From the NCBI GenBank assembly GCA_032718565.1, contig JAVGVS010000163.1, positions 531,501 through 595,500 on the forward strand: 64,000 bases of DNA. The letters run 5' to 3'. How positions within the stretch are numbered: position 1 is the first letter of the stretch; the number at the start of each line of letters is the position of its first letter. Shown in pieces: positions 58,763-64,000 of this stretch. The notes beneath the pieces were generated by a model, which did no database searches, was not told where the DNA came from, and was given only the letters and a program-made list of their open reading frames with translations. The position numbers were made by a program, and so were the translations under genes. This DNA comes from Distichodus sexfasciatus (taxonomy: Eukaryota; Chordata; Actinopteri; Characiformes; Distichodontidae).

Positions 58763-59340
58763 CATTTCCCAATAGCAACTACGTTAGCAACTAACGTGGG
58801 GTACGTTAGCAACTAGCAACTAACATAGTGTACGTTAGCAGCTAACATGGGGTATGTTAGCAACTAGCAACTAACAGTGTACATTAGCAACTAATATGGT
58901 GTATGTTAACAACTAACATAGTGTAAGTTAGCAACTAGCAACTAACATAGTGTACCTTAGCAACTAACATAGTGTACGTTAGCAACTAACATGGGGTACG
59001 TTAGCAACTAACATAGTGTACGTTAGCAACTAACATGGGGTACGTTAGCAACTAGCAACTAACAGTGTACGTTAGCAACTAATATGGTGTATGGTAACAA
59101 CTAACAGTGTAAGTTAGCAACTAGCAACTAACATAGTGTACGTTAGCAACTAACATGGGGTACGTTAGCAACTAACATGGGGTACGTTAGCAACTAACAT
59201 GGGGTACATTAGCAACTAACATGGGGTACGTTAGCAACTAACATGGGGTACGTTAGCAACTAACATAGTGTACGTTAGGAACTAACATAGTGTACATTAG
59301 CAACTAACATGGTGTACATTAGCAGCTAACATAGTGAACA
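58763..59340. repeat. 22-bp minisatellite, array 2, inside the left part of a palindromic MITE
   Basis: It opens with GGGTGCATTTCCCAATAGCA, the end of the same palindromic MITE as at 14430, and continues as about 25 units of GTTAGCAACTAACATGGGGT plus AC. Variants include CATAGTGTAC, CATGGTGTAC and longer units with a doubled TAGCAACTAGCAACTAAC. The complement of this unit differs from that of array 1 at about two positions, and the CATAGTGTAC variant equals array 1's GTACACTATG. The right MITE end is missing: the array stops at AACATAGTGAACATTA, just before the next element. Confidence 0.93.
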
Positions 59341-59343
59341 TTA

Positions 59344-59420
59344 CAGGGTTGCCAACGCTCACGCAATGTGCGTGAGACACACGCATTTGACTGTCTTCAC
59401 ACGCTCTCATGCCATACCTC
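59344..59420 (+). mobile_element. hAT-like end fragment (CAGGGTTGCCAACGCTCACGC)
   Basis: CAGGGTTGCCAACGCTCACG, CAATGTGCGTGAGACACACG and CATTTGACTG resemble the end of a fish hAT-like element. It starts where array 2 stops, and no second end was found. Confidence 0.55.
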
Positions 59421-60346
59421 AAGAAACCAGCCCTAAGAGTTTTAATATGATCAAGGCTCTTGAACCCAGATTTTTCCAGGAAACCAATCTTAAGAGAGTT
59501 CACGTATAACAACGCATGAGATTTTTTTGGAGGAGAGACGGAGAAGAGACTCTTCTAAAAAAGTTACGGTGAAATGCTGTTCTTCTGCTAAAATCACCTA
59601 CAATGAACCTTTCAAAATTATGGCCTGCTAATACTCTCTGCTGTCCCTATCCCATCTTAAATAATGTGTGGTGCGCGTACTGGTGCAGAATGGCTACTGG
59701 AGCATCATCCATGTGGAGATGTACATTGGCGCTGGTTTAAGTGGCTCCACAGTGTCTCTGTAAAGCACTCTCGGTGGCTAAAATGTGAGTTATAACTTTA
59801 TAACGTTCATTGTTCGCTGTACCTTTGATCTTAACAAAGGCAGAATGAATTTTTGCGTTTTTATCACTCACACCAATACCGACTTACTGTACACGTTGAC
59901 TATTGTGCTGCCCTCTGTGAGCTCAAGCCGCCCACATGCGACAGCCATCCTGCACTGTGTTCTCCATCTCTAATTATGAGGTCATTCGGGGCCCATTAGC
60001 CGAACCTAAAGTTACAATTTCAGATCACACCCCCTCCTTAATAACATGTCCTCTCGTTCAGCAATATAAAAGGTTTTAGAGGTGAACTGCAAAAACATTT
60101 GACAGTTCCCTTGACTGGAACGACAGACTGTTAAACTCAATGTCTTTCCCAGCACTATGGAACTATGATTAATAGGGCTCCTTCATCCCACATGTCTATG
60201 ATCAGATGACAAGAGTGACTTCTGTGCAACTGAAATCTGTGCACTACTTGAAAACAGTCAACACTTAAATCAGCTTTTCATGAGCCGCTATGCTTTGGAC
60301 AGCTCTTTACTGATTGAAAATTAAAGGGATATGATTTACATTGTAT

Positions 60347-60436
60347 TGATTATTTGTCATTGTGAACATGGGCACAGCACACAGTGCACCACAATGAAGT
60401 GTAACCTCTGCATTTGACACATCTGTGAAGGAGTAG
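60347..60436 (-). mobile_element. GGGGCAGTTGG-headed SINE, tail fragment, inverted
   Basis: TTTGTCATTGTGAACATGGG, GCACAGCACACAGTGCACCA, CAATGAAGTGTAACCTCTGC and ATCTGTGAAGGAGTAGC match the end of the family in reverse. Confidence 0.82.
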
Positions 60437-61410
60437 CATTTTTTGGCCATGCCCAGTAGCTTTTTGCTACTTTTTCTACAACTTTTTTGAGTTTTAGAAT
60501 ACATTCACGCCTACTCATCAATTCGACATTCAATATTCGTCAAAGATTTTCATTTCCAGTACTGATTTTCGGCTTGTAAAGACCACAACAATGCAAGCGC
60601 ACTGCCTCCTAACTAAGCCTAACACATAGGCTTAGACTTGGCCTATGTTATATCAGGGTCTTATTTTAGCCTAAAAACTTCTGAGCAAGTTTCAGGAGGC
60701 CTGGGTGCCAATAAGACACGTCTACAGGTGGTTAGGCAGGGGAGCTGGCCACAAGCAGGCCGAGAAAACACAAATATAGTTCTCCAGAAATGTTTCCTGA
60801 AGGCTGACCACAGCAACTATGCAATCATCATCCAAGTCAAAGTCCAAGTTTACAGCACCCCAAAAAGCTCCCACAAACACGCCAAAAACACAGCCTTCGC
60901 TCCCTCCCCGGTCCTGGTGATAGAGACCTAGAATGTCGCATGAGGGACTTGGTGGTGACATTTTTGGCCACTTGCCCTCTTCAAGATACTGGTCAAAGCA
61001 CAGCTCAACTAAAATGAGCCTTCCTCCTTGAAGGGAAGAGAAGACATTATACAAAGCTGTCATTTTCACACCGGACAATCATATAATGGCCAGTCAGAAA
61101 CTAAAATCAATCAAAACCCACAGCAAAGTGACGTGTGGCAGTTTATTTGACTTTCTGTGGAAAATGTAGTTCAAGTCAAATATTCCTGTGGGATTGTGAA
61201 TGACATGAAACCAAAATACACACAGCACTCCTACATATATTGGCATAGGCCTGAAATAGCAAAATTATGATTAAAGGCTGATATTCATTGTCGTACCAAA
61301 AGATGGAGCTGTATGCTATATATTGACATTTTATATCACCCCCTTGTAGTCTCCAAAACTATAAGAAGGATATTTTAAAATGTCAATTTTAAGACAATAA
61401 TGATATAAAT

Positions 61411-61560
61411 ATAGCAGCAAGCAGAAACGAGCGGGGTCCGATCACTGTGATGACTGGCCTATGGCGAGATGCATACCATTTCTGCTTACCCTGAAAATTT
61501 CAGCTTTTTGCCACCTACGGTTCAAGCTGCACAATCCGTTTTGTAGGGGAAAAAATTATA
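61411..61560. repeat. fish dispersed repeat, fragment
   Basis: AGCAAGCAGAAACGAGCGGG, ATCACTGTGATGACTGGCCT, CCCTGAAAATTTCAGC and CCGTTTTGTAGGGG correspond to the end part of the repeat at 41640-42195. Confidence 0.6.
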
Positions 61561-62216
61561 AAGAAGAAACGGAATAATAATGTATATAGCAGTATTGTAT
61601 TAGCGTATATGCATAATAATATTTCATAACATATCTCCTGTCTTGATTCTTGTCCCATATTCTTCTTCTTTTTTTAAACATTCATTACATGCTGCATCTC
61701 ATTACTTTTAAGGCTCTGCATGAATCTGCTCTGTTCTCTCTTGCCAAGTCATCTCACAAATGCTTTTAATACACAATATTATTAATATATACTGTAAATA
61801 GCAAGCATTATCTAAATTTCTATGAAAATGTGAAAATAATTGTTTTTCCCAATAAACATATGATATTCATGAAGAAAGCACAACTATCTTTCCTTTTATT
61901 TCATTTTAATAAATTTTACTCCAAGATGCGGTTTATTAAAATTTGTGATGCACTATTTGTATTTAACCATAGCTGCACTTATACATACATTTCCTAGACA
62001 TTATTCCCAACACATAGCCGTGTCACTTCACTCAACCCATCCCCTGACCCTTCCCTGACATTTTACCGTAATCTAACCTATAGAAATCACTCACTAAATC
62101 ACTCGTTCACACAGACCCGTGGCCTTACTGGAAAACACACTGACAAACAAGCACTCTCAGGGTCGCACAGCAGTGTGAAGACCGTGCTTCTCCGCGGTCA
62201 GCGCTGGTGAACTTAC

Positions 62217-62347
62217 TTTTGCGGGTTCCTTCTGGAGAGCCTGGAGGCCTCTGCAGCTGCTTTCCGTGTCTCGAATTCCTCCCTCTTCAGGACCACGCCG
62301 CTGCCCCTGTATCCCAGCTCCACCAGCTGGCGAGCCAAGTCCTCGTC
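62217..62347 (-). CDS. coding exon A of the unidentified minus-strand gene
   Basis: A 131-nt exon between the acceptor GGCTCCTGCAG and a consensus donor AAAA/GTAAGT. The frame reads DEDLARQLVELGYRGSGVVL followed by KREEFETRKAAAEASRLSRR and NPQ, with two bases over that join exon B as Lys. The exon is clearly GC-rich against its surroundings, and its charged, Leu- and Ala-rich sequence looks helical; the first part (LARQLVELGY) faintly recalls a UBA-like or EF-hand-like helix, but no key residues allow a domain call. Earlier exons must lie above 64 kb. I do not recognise the protein, and no symbol is offered. Confidence 0.78.
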
Positions 62348-62578
62348 CTGCAGGAGCCATGAAACGGATCTAGTGAGCTTGGCGGGGGCCGGGAGGGGGC
62401 GGTTACAACTGGATGAACAATACGAGAAAGTCTGTCCAATTCAACTTGACTTCTGGAACGGCATGTACCGATCCAATATTGATATCTCTTGCTGGCCCGA
62501 TACTGTAACAGTTTTAAAAAATTTGTGTTTGAGTCAAGCCTGATGTTGCTTGTCTTCTGGGGTGTCACACTCAACAAT

Positions 62579-62765
62579 CCTACCATGGTCTAGTGGTAGG
62601 ATACTTGCATATGGATCTGAGGGTTGTGGGTTCAAATCCCACTCTATCCTGCCTCTGGCACTACCACCACTGGACCCCTGAACAAGACCCCAAAACCCCA
62701 AGTCCCTGTAATTAGGAAATTACTGGAGTCAATCTGAGTGTCTGCGAAATGTCATAAAAATGAAA
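62579..62765 (+). mobile_element. tRNA-derived SINE of a different family
   Basis: The head ATCCTACCATGGTCTAGTGG, then TTAGGATAC-like sequence, resembles a tRNA with an A box (TGGTCTAGTGG) and B box (GGTTCAAATCC). The body GCACTACCACCACTGGACCC, then GAACAAGACCCCAAAACCCC, and the end TGAGTGTCTGCGAAATGTCA are those of a fish SINE with a TCTGCTAAATG tail. It is not a tRNA gene: the cloverleaf arms do not pair well and a SINE body follows. Confidence 0.82.
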
Positions 62766-64000
62766 ATGCAACAGCCTTCACAATGTTAGATACTTTGCAC
62801 TTAAGTGAGTCACTTAAGACAGACACATCTGCGGGACGCTGTGGTTTTTTGTAAACTACTCAACTGGGACTGTGCCATTTCCGGATGACTGAAGAACATT
62901 CTTTGGCCTTCAAAGAAGGGGGCTGCTTTCATGTGGCCATGGGTCGATGACTTTTGGAAGCTCTGCCTGTAAGAAAACAGCAGCCTAGCTCTTTGTCTAA
63001 GGACCTCTTTTTTTGAAAAGCCTTGAATAAACTGTTTGCTTGCTTATATTTTGCAAAAATAGAGACTCAAATGTCTCAACATTGGTCCATCTCTTCTCTA
63101 GTGCCAAGCAATCAGGGAATCACATACTCTTGAGTGGGCCGAGGCACCGAGTGGTCTGCGGTTTGAAAATGTGGTGACAAGCTGCATATTCACCAAAGGA
63201 GGCACATGCTAACCTTCACTGTCTCAGACTGGTGATGGGAACTGCTTCTATGATCCAGATTGCGTTTGAGTATTGCCAGTTCCATAGCCATGACACCTCT
63301 ATGTGTCAAAATGTGCGTTTCAGTGTGTCCTCAGGGAATAATGTGAATATACCGCAGTAAGTTGTTACATAAAATGAGTAAATCAATCATGGGTTTAACT
63401 GCACTACCAAAACACACCCTTTTTACTGTTTATCTGTGGTATTTACTGTTTTTTTTTTATATTAGCCATCAAGTCTTCGTTATGCCATGATAATAGGTTT
63501 ATACACTTTTTGCTGTTGTCTCCACCAAGTTCATTAAAGAGCCTATGATCATTAAAGCTTGATTTATAGCCATTAATACGTCATTAAATCAAGATATCTT
63601 TGAGAAATATGTCATTCAAACAGGCCTGTCCAAACGTTTGATCGGTACAGCAAACTCATACAAAGCTCTAAAACTAAATCTAATTTGGACTTAGATCTAC
63701 AACAGGTATATTAAACCTTTAAGGCTGATGACACAAAAGCATTAACTTATTTAACACCATTTAGTTTATCCAAAAGTATTTGTCTTTGTAGCAGTCAACC
63801 TCATATAGCTTCAGACACACTCATTCCTGAGCTCTCTCCAATGAAAACTGATCCATAACATGTGTCTAAAACTGTCCCCTTGGGGTAATCACAGTTAACA
63901 AAACACATATTGAGTTCACTATTATGGATAATTCCTCCACCTAATGTTTGAATTATTTATAAACTTCATCTCCTGAGCACCACATTAACAAATCCCAAGT
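62766..64000. other. unannotated intron upstream of exon A
   Basis: No gene, RNA or repeat recognised; AT-rich with short homopolymer runs. Confidence 0.45.

Larger units (their letters stand above)
40448..62216. other. intron between exons A and B (about 21.8 kb)
   Basis: Bounded by the donor GTAAGT below exon A and the acceptor CCAG above exon B. Stretches without listed repeats (40448-41639, 42196-43895, 44584-47496, 48138-51772, 52234-53146, 54601-56504, 56616-58762, 59421-60346, 60437-61410) hold no gene or RNA that I can support. The longest frame in the window (175 codons, 57285-57812) lies here and was rejected. Confidence 0.55.

Noticed and set aside
60722..61078. 118-codon minus-strand and 97-codon plus-strand overlapping frames
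   Set aside because: Open on both strands, no domain recognised, no splice signals judged good.
62579..62650. tRNA gene
   Set aside because: A and B boxes are present, but the arms pair poorly and a SINE body follows. The same reasoning applies to the heads at 11532, 25242 and 44138.
1..64000. Bacterial or viral system (defence island, prophage, operon)
   Set aside because: No coding density, ribosome-binding sites or operon spacing; the repeats and splice signals are those of a fish.

Overview
The window reads as a ray-finned fish genome, most likely a teleost. It is AT-leaning, almost without coding sequence, and dense in transposon families I know from fish: tRNA-derived SINEs (one of the DANA/Mermaid type), Tc1-like and hAT-like DNA transposons, and many short inverted-repeat elements (MITEs). 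There are no operons, CRISPR arrays, phage genes or other prokaryotic features. Nearly all open frames of 60-175 codons are chance frames or frames inside repeats.

One gene is supported, on the minus strand. Four short exons at about 62.3, 40.4, 27.7 and 11.1 kb have acceptor and donor sites, one open frame, and matching phases at all three junctions. Together they encode the last 148 or so residues of a protein I do not recognise: a charged, probably helical stretch, then a Pro/Cys-rich segment, then a short beta-like tail ending in KFL. A possible polyadenylation signal lies near 10.5 kb. So 10.5-62.3 kb is mostly introns of 13-22 kb, below 10.5 kb is 3' flank, and above 62.35 kb is a further intron.

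Repeats define the rest of the layout. At 2.8-4.8 kb three elements are nested: a hAT-like element holds a Tc1-like element, which holds a 621-bp MITE. Three copies of that MITE and three (plus one end fragment) of a CAGTCCCTCC-ended MITE occur across the window. hAT-like elements with recognisable 8-bp target duplications lie at 6.7, 9.9, 12.5, 18.2 and 54.0 kb. At least seven copies of a GGGGCAGTTGG-headed SINE are scattered from 20.9 to 60.4 kb. Two minisatellites with the same 22-bp unit, at 14.4-15.0 and 58.8-59.3 kb, have grown inside copies of one palindromic MITE.

I found no undescribed gene system. The most interesting signals are the paired MITE-internal minisatellites, the sharing of one internal core by hAT-like elements with different ends, the triple nest with its frame-restoring target duplication, and the unidentified conserved-looking gene tail. 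All family names rest on recall of sequence features, not on database searches.
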